A stretch of DNA of 64,000 bases from Glaciecola sp964195425 (GCA_964195425.1 CAXMOM010000073.1:1-64000); one strand, 5' to 3'. Positions 8,294-17,159 are shown, counted from the first letter of the stretch. A program made the numbers and translations. The notes: a model not told the origin generated them from the sequence alone.

Positions 8294-8899
8294 GACTTAA
8301 AGCAAAGGTGGCTAAAACCATCTTTGCTTACAAAAACCATTCCACTCAACACCCTACAAACGCAGCTTCATATTTCTTCTGAGAAAACGCGGTGACCATT
8401 AAATGATGAATGCCAATTATTCGTTTGCAAACAGCACATAACCAAAGGAATCTAAGTATAGATTATGAAGGTTAAACGACTATTACTTACCATTTTTTGC
8501 TTATTCAATTCAGTCTTAAATACGGCATAAGCGGCCATACGCCATTCAAAAAGGTACGAGAACTTTGTGCCACTTCTTACCTAAGACAGCGGATGGGAAT
8601 ATTCTTAATTAGTGTCCATTCTTATGGGGCAAGATCACTGGCTCTACTGTGCAGCATCGGCGAAGAGCTAGATCGTCAGCTAGATTTGAGTTGAATGTAA
8701 AAACACTCTTGGTTTGGGACAACTTGTATGGAATACTCTCGCCCACTCACTCACATGAATGCTTATTTAAAATAAAATGACACAGCGAACAAAAAAGTCG
8801 CCACATCAGGCTATAGAATTTTGGGAGTTCAACAGCATTGAAGCACGCAATTGTAAATAGGATAAGATGGTTTTGCCTATTTAGGCTTGAGGTATATCC
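8294..8899. other. Intergenic, decayed sequence with a repeat copy
   Basis: About 600 bp with no convincing gene. A 65-codon open stretch at 8497-8694 has no domain or ribosome binding site and overlaps the interspersed repeat at 8489-8552. The right end (8840-8899) should contain the promoter and leader of the membrane protein gene that follows. Confidence 0.4.
8489..8552 (+). repeat. Diverged interspersed repeat, copy 1
   Basis: This stretch aligns without gaps to 9822-9885. Both begin CCATTTTTT, share AATxCGGCA in the middle, and end near the shared TTCAAA. I estimate about 70% identity over 64 bp by eye. The two copies are in the same orientation about 1.33 kb apart. They may be tails of an old mobile element or a genome-wide short repeat. 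Confidence 0.5.
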
Positions 8900-9439
8900 A
8901 TGACCCAGCACGAGTACATATTTGTCACTGTCTCGATAATACTTGGTTTAGCCATTACCCGTTTGCTGCATGTGGTTGGTGATTTAATCCGCCATCACAC
9001 TAAGGTCAAATTTCATTGGTCTACTGCCGTATGGGGTTTGAGTATTATTACCTTTACCCTACAGATTTGGTGGGCAGGTTGGGGGCTACATGATTTTACT
9101 GCGTGGCAGTTTCAACATTTTTTGATTTTGATATTTGCCGCCGTTTGTGTCTATTTCGCGGCAGAAATGGCATTACCAGATTCTGACGATGGACAATTTG
9201 ATATGCTCGCTCACAGTAAAGGAATGGGACGCATATCGGCATTAGCAATGTTGATTTACTTTTTGACCGGACCTTATGTCAACATAGCGATGTTTGGCCA
9301 TCCGGCTGGACTATCATTGGCGATACCTCTACTTGGAGTTTTGATAATGGCGCTCGTGGTAGGCATACCTCGTTGGTTCAAAGGACTTTCTATTTTATTT
9401 GCAGTCTACTCTGTGATGATCCTATACATAACGGTTTAG
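8900..9439 (+). CDS. Uncharacterised multi-pass inner-membrane protein
   Basis: The protein is 179 aa with about five or six hydrophobic helices and starts MTQHEYIFVTVSIILGLAITR. I recognise the general type from conserved hypothetical membrane proteins that begin with a similar acidic/aromatic motif and an LGLAxTRLL helix, but I know no function. A charged loop around residues 93-105 (LPDSDDGQFDML) probably faces one compartment. It stands alone, with decayed DNA on both sides, yet its frame is intact. Confidence 0.6.
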   Translation: MTQHEYIFVTVSIILGLAITRLLHVVGDLIRHHTKVKFHWSTAVWGLSIITFTLQIWWAGWGLHDFTAWQFQHFLILIFAAVCVYFAAEMALPDSDDGQFDMLAHSKGMGRISALAMLIYFLTGPYVNIAMFGHPAGLSLAIPLLGVLIMALVVGIPRWFKGLSILFAVYSVMILYITV

Positions 9440-9479
9440 ATGATAGGTCGGTTAAATATTCTTCTTTTAAGAGACTTAG

Positions 9480-9551
9480 TTCCTCGATTGGTGGTGCGAA
9501 GTCTTCTTTGGCCGATTAAAAACTGAATTTTTCTTTTCACAAGATTAGAAT
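9480..9551 (+). pseudogene. Short IS3-like transposase fragment
   Basis: One frame reads EVFFGRLKTEFFFSQD and then stops. This resembles the C-terminal catalytic-Glu block of IS3 OrfB (ESFFxxLKTE), with the preceding DN box degraded to CLDWW-like residues. About 20 residues only. It comes from a different IS3 relative than the element at the window's left edge, which reads MERFFRSLKTEW. Confidence 0.35.
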
Positions 9552-9821
9552 AGGAAAATCTTAAATCGTACTGGACAGTGTTCGTCACTTATTCAGGGGA
9601 GATTGTTAAAGCAGAAGTCGAGTTTTAGCCCTGAATAGTCGTTTCGGGCATAGTTAACTTTCATGGAACCTTATGTTCCGACTTTCACTGAAGCGCCCAA
9701 CAAATCTAGACAGTAAATAAATATTGTTCGAGCTAGCCTCCCGTCGCGTTTAATTAATCGTATGGAGGGTATTCTTTCATAGCCAAACTATGATCAATTT
9801 TAACGACAATCGGCTTCTACT

Positions 9822-9885
9822 GCCATTTTTTACCTGGTCAACTCGGTCTTCAATGCGGCAGTAACCGCCGTACACCGTTCAAATT
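9822..9885 (+). repeat. Diverged interspersed repeat, copy 2
   Basis: Direct-orientation partner of 8489-8552. It shares CCATTTTTT, GGTCTT/AGTCTT, ATxCGGCA and GTTCAAA/ATTCAAA at matching offsets with no gaps. It lies in a region without genes. Confidence 0.5.
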
Positions 9886-10158
9886 TGTGCCAATTGATGC
9901 ACCTAGCTTTAGTTTCCATAATTAATCCTTTAAGCTACAAAGTTGACGCTCAATTGACATATATCTGTTTCACTTACATTAGATAGATTAAAAATATTAC
10001 TGAGATGGATCAGTAATATTCTTGCCGTGCGTTAGTAAATGTATAAAAACAACTTGTTAATATATTGTTTTTATGGAATATTTTACACCTAAATATAGGT
10101 AGACTTTGGGGGGTTACTCAGAGGTCTATATAATAATTACTGTATTACAAGGATCGTT

Positions 10159-10263
10159 ATGAATACTAAATTTCTTCTTATATGCTCGTTTATCTTGTGT
10201 TGCTTGCCTTTTTCTTTGATTTTAGCAGAGCAAACTGCCCAGTTGAGACCGTCGCTTAATTGA
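10159..10263 (+). other. Orphan signal-peptide ORF, probable gene remnant
   Basis: A 34-codon ORF after an AAGGA-like ribosome binding site encodes a classical hydrophobic signal sequence (MNTKFLLICSFILCC...LILAEQ) and stops 10 residues after the likely cleavage site. It looks like the 5' end of a secreted-protein gene whose body has been lost. A genuine small secreted peptide cannot be excluded. Confidence 0.3.
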
Positions 10264-11253
10264 TCATTCTATTTCAACTCGAGTCCGGAGTAGGGCGCTA
10301 ATATCTGCGCACCATCACAATTAAATTTAGATTAAAAACCTGAGCCATTACTTTCTATAGATAGACTATTTTTGTGCGCGAGAATTATTTTCTAAAAACA
10401 GTTCGCAGAACTTTACGTTCGAAATATTATTACTGCGGGTTTGTACCAACGAACTATTGAAATCGACTCATCACATTATCGGCAACACTTAACAGATACT
10501 GTCAGCATAAATAATTTTTAGCCAGCATTGAACATCCGTAAAACAATTTAAACAAATAGTTTTACGATTTCAGAATTAAAAAGTGCGAAGCGAACCATTA
10601 AAAAAAGCCACCACATTTCTTTTGAGTACAATTTAAAAAAATGAATCAAAGCTGCCGCTAAATCATTCAACATAATCCCAATACACAATTACCAAAACTC
10701 TCTTCCACTTTATATAACTCAACCGTTTCTAGTATTAAGAATAATAGAAAGCAAAGCTGACAGATGAATTAACGGTTCCCGTTTTAATTAGAAACGCCAC
10801 TGCGCCGACAAACCGATGTGAGAAACAGAAGAGCATATCTTTTCTTATTATCACGTCGCTGAAGTGGTGAGGCCGAAACAAATCACAATTTCACCATTTT
10901 GATTCAACAGTGCAAAAATTCCAGCTTCGCTAGAACACGATTCCAGATTTGGAATAGAAACGACACACGCCAACTGTGGATTAAACCTTAATAACTTTTA
11001 ATTTAACATAATATACATTATACGCCATTGTATAATGGGTGGATAAGTAAAGAATAACATTATCAATATCTTACATCTATGTGAACTTATGCGAACACAG
11101 CGCCTTACACGTTATTCTATAAAATAACAAAAAGTAACATTTCAAAATTTCGTTCCAATAAAATTTCACTTACCTTAGATCATCATATAAACCGTTGCTA
11201 AATTATTCAGATATGAAAACTGTAAGCTATATCAAATTAGCTGTTAACTCCTA

Positions 11254-11610
11254 TCCCCACTATTGTTTATCGCAGCGAGCTTAACGCTGGGCTTATTGAT
11301 ACAAGCCATTGCTACCAATCAACACAAGTCAACGCAAATGACGATATTCGTGTTGTTAGCATCAATTTTATTATCAAGCTTTATGTTTTCCTATGAAGGA
11401 ATGCCGGAAATTGCTTAATATATAGCTGAAATTCTGTAAGCTACACATTATATGCATTTAATTCGTGGCGTTCTTATTCGGGATGTTGGGTTTACAGACA
11501 TGATGCCAGATGTTTACTGGCTTACACTGTTCACCATCGTTGTTATTGCGATTGCAGCTTTGCGGGCTAAAAAGAACCTAGACGTTTTAAGGAGTATTAA
11601 GTTGAAATAA
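11254..11610 (+). pseudogene. ABC-2 type transporter permease, C-terminal remnant with stops
   Basis: One frame, read through two internal TAA codons, gives SLTLGLLIQAIATNQ, MTIFVLLASILLSSFMFS, YEGMPEIA*YIAEIL*ATHY, MHLIRGVLIRDVG and a final helix ending KKNLDVLRSIKLK. This matches the conserved C-terminal part of drug/polysaccharide ABC-2 permeases of the YhhJ/YbhS kind (FxGMPxxxQxIxxxLPxTHxxxxxRG). The N-terminal two-thirds and the partner ATPase gene are absent. Nonfunctional. Confidence 0.75.
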
Positions 11611-11644
11611 AAAGAAACTTCTTTATGTCTTAAGGGTCATTATA

Positions 11645-12466
11645 TTGGGTGATGTTATTTTAGTGTCATCAATATCGACGAAATTTCTATTGAATATTCA
11701 CACCAAGCTAGTGCCAAAACGAATAAACAACGGCAAAAAAAATACCCTTAAACTATTGTCGGTGTCGGTATTTTTCCATGTGCTGGTTATTCTTGTAGTG
11801 TTTATATTTGCATCAGAAAAGAACAAGCCTATTTCGATTAATGCACCTATTCCTTTAAAAAGTTATTTGTATAAATCGCCAGCAAAACAATTGGTAGCCC
11901 CCGAGGTAGAAAAATCCTCAATTCAAGATGTGACAAACTTAAATAAAAAAGTCGTTGCACAAAAAGAAGTTCCAAGTGAAATAGATGTGCCTGCTCAGGA
12001 ACAGTTGAGCGTGCTTACCTCCAATAAAACAGACACACTACCTAAGACTGTCCCATTCAAAAAAACAACAAAAGGAATACAAGCAAGAGACCCTCTATTA
12101 ATTACCAAGGATGTAATAAGCCCAACAACTTCAATTATCTTCAATAACCCTTATAAAACATTAGTCACTAAACATTTACAAACCTATCAAGATCAACATG
12201 TTCTAGAACAAGCGCTTGAATATAGTAAACTTAAAATATCCCCGATTATTAATACAAAAACATCTGTCAATACAATCACACCAAACATAGTCGCGCCAGA
12301 AGTAAAAGTAGATTGCGCCAGTCGTGTTAATCAAGTTTTTGCCGTTATTTCTAACTTAACAAATGGCTCGGTGCGGTGTAGAAATAACAACCAGTTCCAA
12401 TACTATATCGATAGGCGATTAAAAAAGTCTATTGAAAAAGATAGCGACGATACAAAAGACAGGTAA
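11645..12466 (+). CDS. Hypothetical protein with TonB-like architecture
   Basis: The frame gives 273 aa from a TTG at 11645, which has AAGGG about 9 nt upstream. No ATG lies near the N-terminus, so the start is uncertain; GTG or TTG codons further in are alternatives. One transmembrane helix (LKLLSVSVFFHVLVILVVFIFA, about 35-56) follows a basic N-terminus. It is followed by a long Lys/Pro/Val/Thr-rich periplasmic region and a small C-terminal part with two Cys (VDCASRVNQVF and SVRCRNNNQ). The layout resembles TonB or a single-pass envelope-spanning protein, but the TonB C-terminal fold is not recognisable. Function unknown. Confidence 0.6.
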   Translation: MGDVILVSSISTKFLLNIHTKLVPKRINNGKKNTLKLLSVSVFFHVLVILVVFIFASEKNKPISINAPIPLKSYLYKSPAKQLVAPEVEKSSIQDVTNLNKKVVAQKEVPSEIDVPAQEQLSVLTSNKTDTLPKTVPFKKTTKGIQARDPLLITKDVISPTTSIIFNNPYKTLVTKHLQTYQDQHVLEQALEYSKLKISPIINTKTSVNTITPNIVAPEVKVDCASRVNQVFAVISNLTNGSVRCRNNNQFQYYIDRRLKKSIEKDSDDTKDR

Positions 12467-12537
12467 TAAACCTTCACAAAACACGATACAATATTGCCCC
12501 TAACTTATGACATTTGTTTACTTTTAAAGGATATTAG

Positions 12538-13410
12538 ATGAAAGTTTCATTTATTGGATTAGGTGCAATGGGTTTTCCTATGGCGGGACACTTAGCACAG
12601 GCTGGGCATGACGTTACCGTTTATAACCGCACTGCTACTAAATCACAATTATGGTTATCTACCTATAATGGACAAAGCCAACCTACCCCCGCTTTGGCTT
12701 GCAAAGACGCACAGGTTGTATTTTTGTGTGTTGGAAACGACAACGATTTAAAAGATGTCGTGTTGGGAGAAAACTCTGTGTTAGCTACCCTATCCAAAGG
12801 CGCTATTTTAGTTGATCACACGACTACATCAGCGGAGGTTGCTCGCGAGATATCAAAGACCTGCGTTAATCAGGGCATTGCGTTTCTCGACGCGCCCGTA
12901 TCAGGTGGGCAAGCCGGCGCAGTAAACGGTAAGCTAACCGTAATGATCGGTGGCAACGAAACCCACTACAACTCAATTATTCCCTTGCTTGATTGTTATA
13001 GTCAAAAACATCAACTTATGGGCAGTGTGGGCGCAGGTCAGTTAACTAAAATGGTCAATCAAATATGTATAGCGGGTGTTGTTCAAGGATTATCTGAAGC
13101 CCTTCATTTTGCCCAAAATGCAGAATTGGAAGTTGATAAGGTTATTGATGTTATTAGCAAAGGGGCAGCACAAAGCTGGCAGATGGAGAATCGGTGGTCA
13201 ACAATGGTCAATGGAGAATTTGATTTTGGCTTTGCGGTAGATTGGATGAGAAAAGATCTCGGTATAGTGCTAGATGAAGCCAAACGCAACAAAAGCACCC
13301 TGCCCGTTACCGCCCTTGTTGACCAGTTTTATGCACAAGTTCAAGGCAACGGTGGCAATAGATATGACACATCTAGCCTTATTACCTTGCTTAATAAAAA
13401 GGTTCCCTAG
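12538..13410 (+). CDS. NAD(P)-dependent beta-hydroxyacid dehydrogenase (3-hydroxyisobutyrate dehydrogenase family)
   Basis: The protein is 290 aa, the normal size for this family. The N-terminal Rossmann motif GLGAMGFPMAGHLAQAGHDV and the substrate-binding DAPVSGGQAGA block (about 122-132) are present. The catalytic Lys lies in GAGQLTKMVNQI (about 169-176). The C-terminal helical domain is complete. Candidates are 3-hydroxyisobutyrate, tartronate-semialdehyde or succinic-semialdehyde reductase; the family motif does not decide which. Its TAG stop shares CTAG with the convergent UPF0178 gene on the opposite strand. There is no valine-catabolism gene nearby. Confidence 0.88.
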   Translation: MKVSFIGLGAMGFPMAGHLAQAGHDVTVYNRTATKSQLWLSTYNGQSQPTPALACKDAQVVFLCVGNDNDLKDVVLGENSVLATLSKGAILVDHTTTSAEVAREISKTCVNQGIAFLDAPVSGGQAGAVNGKLTVMIGGNETHYNSIIPLLDCYSQKHQLMGSVGAGQLTKMVNQICIAGVVQGLSEALHFAQNAELEVDKVIDVISKGAAQSWQMENRWSTMVNGEFDFGFAVDWMRKDLGIVLDEAKRNKSTLPVTALVDQFYAQVQGNGGNRYDTSSLITLLNKKVP

Positions 13411-13856
13411 CGAGGGATATTGGCTAGAAAGCGGTCAAGGTGGCCCGCGAACTCTTTACGTTCGCGCTGGCTCATTGGTGGTGGTCCGCCCGTCTGGACC
13501 CCACTAGCACGCATTGTATCCATAAAATTGCGTGTCGTTAAACGTCCTTTAATATTTTGTTTATCTAAAACCTCACCTCGTGGAGAAAGCACTAATCCAT
13601 CCTTTGCAATTACATCGGCTGCTAAGGGTATATCAGACGTAATTATTAAATCATTCGGATGAGTTCTCTCTACAATTTCGTCATCAGCAATATCAAAACC
13701 AGCCGGTACCTGTACAAACTGAATATTATCGCCAGGGGGTATTTTCATAGCATGATTAGCAATGAGTAATAATGTTATCCCCGTCCGATTTGCCGCTTTG
13801 AACAGTATTTCTTTTATGACTACAGGGCATGCATCGGCATCAACAATAATTTTCAT
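13407..13856 (-). CDS. yaiI: YaiI/YqxD family protein (UPF0178)
   Basis: About 149 aa from the ATG at 13856, giving MKIIVDADACPVVIKEIL. The frame extends to a TTG at 13868, but alignment with the family supports the ATG. Family hallmarks are VDADACP at the N-terminus, GFDIADDEIVE in the middle, DLIITSDIPLAADVIAKDG, and PRGE. This is a PIN-like fold with acidic residues that may bind metal; no reaction is established. It converges on the dehydrogenase gene with a shared stop tetranucleotide. Confidence 0.9.
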   Translation of the reverse strand: MKIIVDADACPVVIKEILFKAANRTGITLLLIANHAMKIPPGDNIQFVQVPAGFDIADDEIVERTHPNDLIITSDIPLAADVIAKDGLVLSPRGEVLDKQNIKGRLTTRNFMDTMRASGVQTGGPPPMSQRERKEFAGHLDRFLANIPR

Positions 13857-14051
13857 ATGAACTGACAACTCTCAAATTATATTCCGGATAATAATACACG
13901 ATAAAAACATAACAATATGGCTGTTTTGCTATCATAAAATAGCGCAATCTAAAACAGTTGCATTATATAAAGCAATTACTTTCGTTTGCAAGAAACAGTC
14001 GTTTACTGCATACTAGTAGTGTAAATATTAATAAGATACGGAGCTATACAA

Positions 14052-14681
14052 GTGACTAAGCTTATAGCAGTAGAAACCAGCGATTTAGTGGGTTCAACCA
14101 CATTCTCTTCAAGTCAGTTACAGCAAGCAATGAAGACGTTAAAAGAATGTCTTACACACATTCAGACCGAGCACGCCACCATTATAGAATTCTATCGGGG
14201 TGATGCGTTTCAAATTATGTATCCAAATCCGGTTTTTTCACTTCGTGGTTCTCTGCTAGTAAAATTGTATATGCTGTCGAAGCTAGATTTTCCAGTAAAT
14301 ATTACCCAGTCATTGGCACTTGGGTATATAGATAATCCGGTTACAAGCTTACATGACAGAATGGACGACGTATTTGTGAAATCAGGACGTCAACTGGAAA
14401 CCGTAAATAATAAAGAATTAGGCGTATTTGTTGCGTCGTTTAACCCAGCATCTTATCTTTCTCTTGCTTTCTTGAACCGTATTTTGCATGGTCTCTCAGC
14501 AAAACAGGCGCATGTGATTTATTGGTATATTAAAAATGATTTTCCTGAGCACAAGAAAATTGCGACTCTACTAGATATGTCTCGTCAAAACGTAAACACC
14601 CATTTATTGCGCGGCAATGCTGATTTAATCAAAAGATTTATTCACTATTTTGAACAAACCGTTAAGGATCTTGGACTATGA
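14052..14681 (+). CDS. SatD-like protein with C-terminal helix-turn-helix
   Basis: The protein is 209 aa from a GTG at 14052 with a GGAG ribosome binding site upstream. The N-terminal half (IAVETSDLVGSTTFSSSQL, YRGDAFQIMY) resembles a nucleotidyl-cyclase-like/SatD fold. Residues about 150-205 contain a probable HTH (ATLLDMSRQNVNTHLLRGN). The stop overlaps the next gene's start as ATGA, so the two are translationally coupled. SatD-type genes commonly pair with DUF3307 genes. The role of the pair is not established; a nucleotide-sensing regulator of the membrane partner is one inference. Confidence 0.65.
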   Translation: MTKLIAVETSDLVGSTTFSSSQLQQAMKTLKECLTHIQTEHATIIEFYRGDAFQIMYPNPVFSLRGSLLVKLYMLSKLDFPVNITQSLALGYIDNPVTSLHDRMDDVFVKSGRQLETVNNKELGVFVASFNPASYLSLAFLNRILHGLSAKQAHVIYWYIKNDFPEHKKIATLLDMSRQNVNTHLLRGNADLIKRFIHYFEQTVKDLGL

Positions 14682-15415
14682 TGTTGTTTGCATGCTTATT
14701 GTTAGCACATATTGTCGCTGATTTTTACTTACAGCCATATTCGTGGATCATGGATAAGGTGAAATACAAGATAAAATCGCTTGGCTTACTTAAACATATG
14801 GCGGTGCATACTCTGCTCACTTCAGTTGCTCTTTATGTTGGTGGTGTGGCGCTGTCTGGCCAGTTTGCTTTGGCTTTGCTGGTTATTATATTGACGCATT
14901 ATTTAATTGATGTTTGGAAAACATACATGGGCTTTACGACTAAGTATTTTTTACTAGACCAACTTAGTCATTTATTAGTATTAATTAGTGTCAGTGTTTG
15001 GCTATCCGGTACCGATTTGATAGGTATAGCTGCTTTTGTGCAAACGCAATTTACTATCCAAACCTTTGCTATTATTATTGGGTACTTAATTGCCTATAAG
15101 CCCCTATCTATCTTAATTCAGCTGTTACTAAAACCCTATCTTCAACAATTCGAAGCGTCAGATAAAGCGAACTCAGGCTTACAAACTGCAGGCGAATATA
15201 TTGGCGGCCTTGAGCGGTTTTTAGTCATAACGTTTGTATTACTTAGTCAGTACACAGGAATAGGCTTTTTATTAGCGGCCAAAAGTGTCTTCAGGTTTGG
15301 CGATATGCGACGCCAAACCGATAGAAAACTGACTGAATATATTATGCTAGGAACTTTGTTAAGTTTCACTTTTGCTATGCTAGTTGGACTTACTATCAAG
15401 CAGCTGTGGCAATAA
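14678..15415 (+). CDS. DUF3307 integral membrane protein
   Basis: The protein is 245 aa. It begins MMLFACLLLAHIVADFYLQP, the DUF3307 signature (LLxAHxxxDFxLQ), then LLKHMAVHTLLT and ILTHYLIDVWK, with conserved His/Asp in or near helices. About seven hydrophobic segments. The second part contains GEYIGGLERFLV, LSQYTGIGFLLAAKSVFRFGD, also typical of the longer members. It overlaps the SatD-like gene by 4 nt. Function unknown; the conserved polar residues hint at metal binding or catalysis within the membrane. Confidence 0.85.
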   Translation: MMLFACLLLAHIVADFYLQPYSWIMDKVKYKIKSLGLLKHMAVHTLLTSVALYVGGVALSGQFALALLVIILTHYLIDVWKTYMGFTTKYFLLDQLSHLLVLISVSVWLSGTDLIGIAAFVQTQFTIQTFAIIIGYLIAYKPLSILIQLLLKPYLQQFEASDKANSGLQTAGEYIGGLERFLVITFVLLSQYTGIGFLLAAKSVFRFGDMRRQTDRKLTEYIMLGTLLSFTFAMLVGLTIKQLWQ

Positions 15416-15447
15416 TTACGACAGCGAATTGTAAATCATATAAGCAA

Positions 15448-15582
15448 TTAAACTCGTTTGTTACGCCTACACCGCTCAGAACAATATTTCACGGTATCCC
15501 AATTTCTCTCCCACTTTTTACGCCAAGTAAAAGGCAATTCACAAACTGGACAGGTTTTAGTCGGTAGATCAGACTTTTTCAT
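15448..15582 (-). CDS. DUF2256 small Cys-rich protein, overlapping the FeS photolyase
   Basis: A 44-aa ORF starts at the ATG at 15580-15582, within the last codons of the photolyase gene (14-nt overlap, different frame). It carries two CxxC/CxxxC-type pairs: TCPVCELPF near the start and YCSERCRRN near the end. Tryptophans (FTWRKKWERNW) lie between them. This is the DUF2256 pattern, often encoded beside deoxyribodipyrimidine photolyase-related genes. The four Cys suggest zinc binding. The overlap implies coupled translation with the photolyase. Biochemical role unknown. Confidence 0.85.
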   Translation of the reverse strand: MKKSDLPTKTCPVCELPFTWRKKWERNWDTVKYCSERCRRNKRV

Positions 15583-17107
15583 TTTGACCGAGTTTAATTA
15601 AAAATTTGTCTGCATCGTCAAGCATATGCCCTAGTTTGGTTTGGTCCATTTTTGCCATCGTGCGATAAATCATTGCCATTCTTGGGTTTTTTTCAAATTT
15701 ATCTTTATGACGGTTAATAAAACCCCAATATAGATAATTGAAAGGACATGCTTGTGGACCGGTTTTTTCTTTCACGCTGTAATGACAATGGCTGCAATAG
15801 TTAGACATTTTATTGATGTATGAGCCACTTGCTGCATATGGCTTGCTTGCAAGATTACCGCCGTCGCTATATAAAATCATGCCGCTCACATTCGGTAGTT
15901 CGACCCACTCGTAGGCATCGGCGTAAACAATAAGATACCATTCGTTAACTTGTTCTATGTCTAAACCCGCCAGCAACGCAAAATTACCTAACACCATTAG
16001 TCTTTGAATATGATGCGCATAAGCATGTTCTTTTGTTTGCTTTACACACTGGCTTAAGCAGTTCATATCCGTTTTTCCATCCCAATAGAACTCGGGTAGT
16101 GCATTTACCGCTTGCAGATAGTTATCGGTTTTCAGCCCCGGCATAAAATGCCAATAAAAACCACGCACATATTCACGCCAGCCTAATATTTGACGAATAA
16201 AGCCTTCTACTGAGTTGATCGGTGCATGACCGCTATAGAAAGCCTCTTGGGCTGCCAGTATTGCCTCTTCTGGGTGCAACATGCCGGCGTTTATGTAAAA
16301 CGAAACGTGGGCATGATACATCCATGCCTGGTCTTGCACCATAGCATCTTGGTAAGTGCCAAAATTAGGCAGCCTATCTGCAATGAAAGTAGCTAACACC
16401 TGCAGGGCTTGCTCTCTTGTTACGGCGTAGTGAAAATTGTTAATATCGCCAAAATGGTCAGAAAATTGGCTTTCGACTAAAGCAATAACTTCTTGTGTAA
16501 TTGAGTCAGGTTCAAATCTTGTAGGTTCAGGCGGTAATATATTTTTAGGCAACTTTTCGCGGTTATCGGCGTCGTAGTTCCACTTACCGCCAACGGGCTG
16601 CTTGTCGTCCATTAGAATATTGAAGCGTCTTCTTACTTCCCGATAAAAAAACTCCATTCGATACTGTTTCTTACCCTCGGCCCAATCTGAAAAATCCTTT
16701 TCACTAGCCATGAACCGGTTATCTGGTGTTACCGAGACTGGAATATTTAATCGAGACGACCACGTTTCTAAATCTTGAAAGAGTCTATATTCTCCGGGTT
16801 TAGCCAAAATAACAGCTTCAATACCGTGCTGTGCAACAGCATGTTCAACCTGGGCGAACAAAGAACCTTTATTATCTTCATCATCATAGTGCACGTAATC
16901 AACTGTATAACCACTGTCTTGCAGCGAAATTGCAAAATGTCGCATAGCACTAAACAAAAATGCAATTTTCACTTTGTGATGCTTCACATAAGTGGCTTCT
17001 TCTTTTACTTCACATAACAAAACTCTATCATTTTCTTTGTTGATATTGCTCAATGAAGACATGTTTAGGCTGAGTTGGTCACCTAACAATAGGCAAAGAT
17101 TTGACAT
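15569..17107 (-). CDS. FeS-type bacterial photolyase/cryptochrome (deoxyribodipyrimidine photolyase-related, (6-4) type)
   Basis: The protein is 512 aa. The N-terminal DPRP domain (LLLGDQLSLN...) is followed by the helical FAD domain. Four cysteines fall at residues 350, 438, 441 and 454 (NCLSQC, YCSHCHY, QACPFN), the same numbers I recall for the [4Fe-4S] ligands of Agrobacterium PhrB. The cluster is therefore very likely present. PhrB-type enzymes repair (6-4) photoproducts in light using FAD and a lumazine-type antenna, and that activity is inferred here. It shares the minus strand with the CPD photolyase 52 bp upstream and is followed by an overlapping DUF2256 gene. Confidence 0.93.
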   Translation of the reverse strand: MSNLCLLLGDQLSLNMSSLSNINKENDRVLLCEVKEEATYVKHHKVKIAFLFSAMRHFAISLQDSGYTVDYVHYDDEDNKGSLFAQVEHAVAQHGIEAVILAKPGEYRLFQDLETWSSRLNIPVSVTPDNRFMASEKDFSDWAEGKKQYRMEFFYREVRRRFNILMDDKQPVGGKWNYDADNREKLPKNILPPEPTRFEPDSITQEVIALVESQFSDHFGDINNFHYAVTREQALQVLATFIADRLPNFGTYQDAMVQDQAWMYHAHVSFYINAGMLHPEEAILAAQEAFYSGHAPINSVEGFIRQILGWREYVRGFYWHFMPGLKTDNYLQAVNALPEFYWDGKTDMNCLSQCVKQTKEHAYAHHIQRLMVLGNFALLAGLDIEQVNEWYLIVYADAYEWVELPNVSGMILYSDGGNLASKPYAASGSYINKMSNYCSHCHYSVKEKTGPQACPFNYLYWGFINRHKDKFEKNPRMAMIYRTMAKMDQTKLGHMLDDADKFLIKLGQNEKV

Positions 17108-17159
17108 TGATACGCTCCGAAAATTGCCATTATTTGGCTATATTGTTATATAATTATTT

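Larger units (their letters stand above)
9440..11253. other. 1.8 kb AT-rich gene desert with relics
   Basis: No intact gene is visible. The stretch contains an IS3-like transposase scrap (9480-9551), the second interspersed repeat copy (9822-9885) and an orphan signal-peptide ORF (10159-10263). Much of the rest is AT-rich and repeatedly stopped in all frames. A minus-strand end reading SHIGLSAQWRF* near 10790-10830 resembles the C-terminus of a porin but is too short to call. The composition and relics fit a graveyard of past insertions. Confidence 0.5.

Noticed and set aside
8497..8694. 65-codon plus-strand ORF
   Set aside because: It overlaps a diverged repeat and has low-complexity, non-protein-like composition with no recognisable domain.
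10790..10830. Minus-strand SHIGLSAQWRF* resembling a porin end
   Set aside because: Only a dozen residues match the beta-barrel terminal pattern and no upstream strands are seen in frame.
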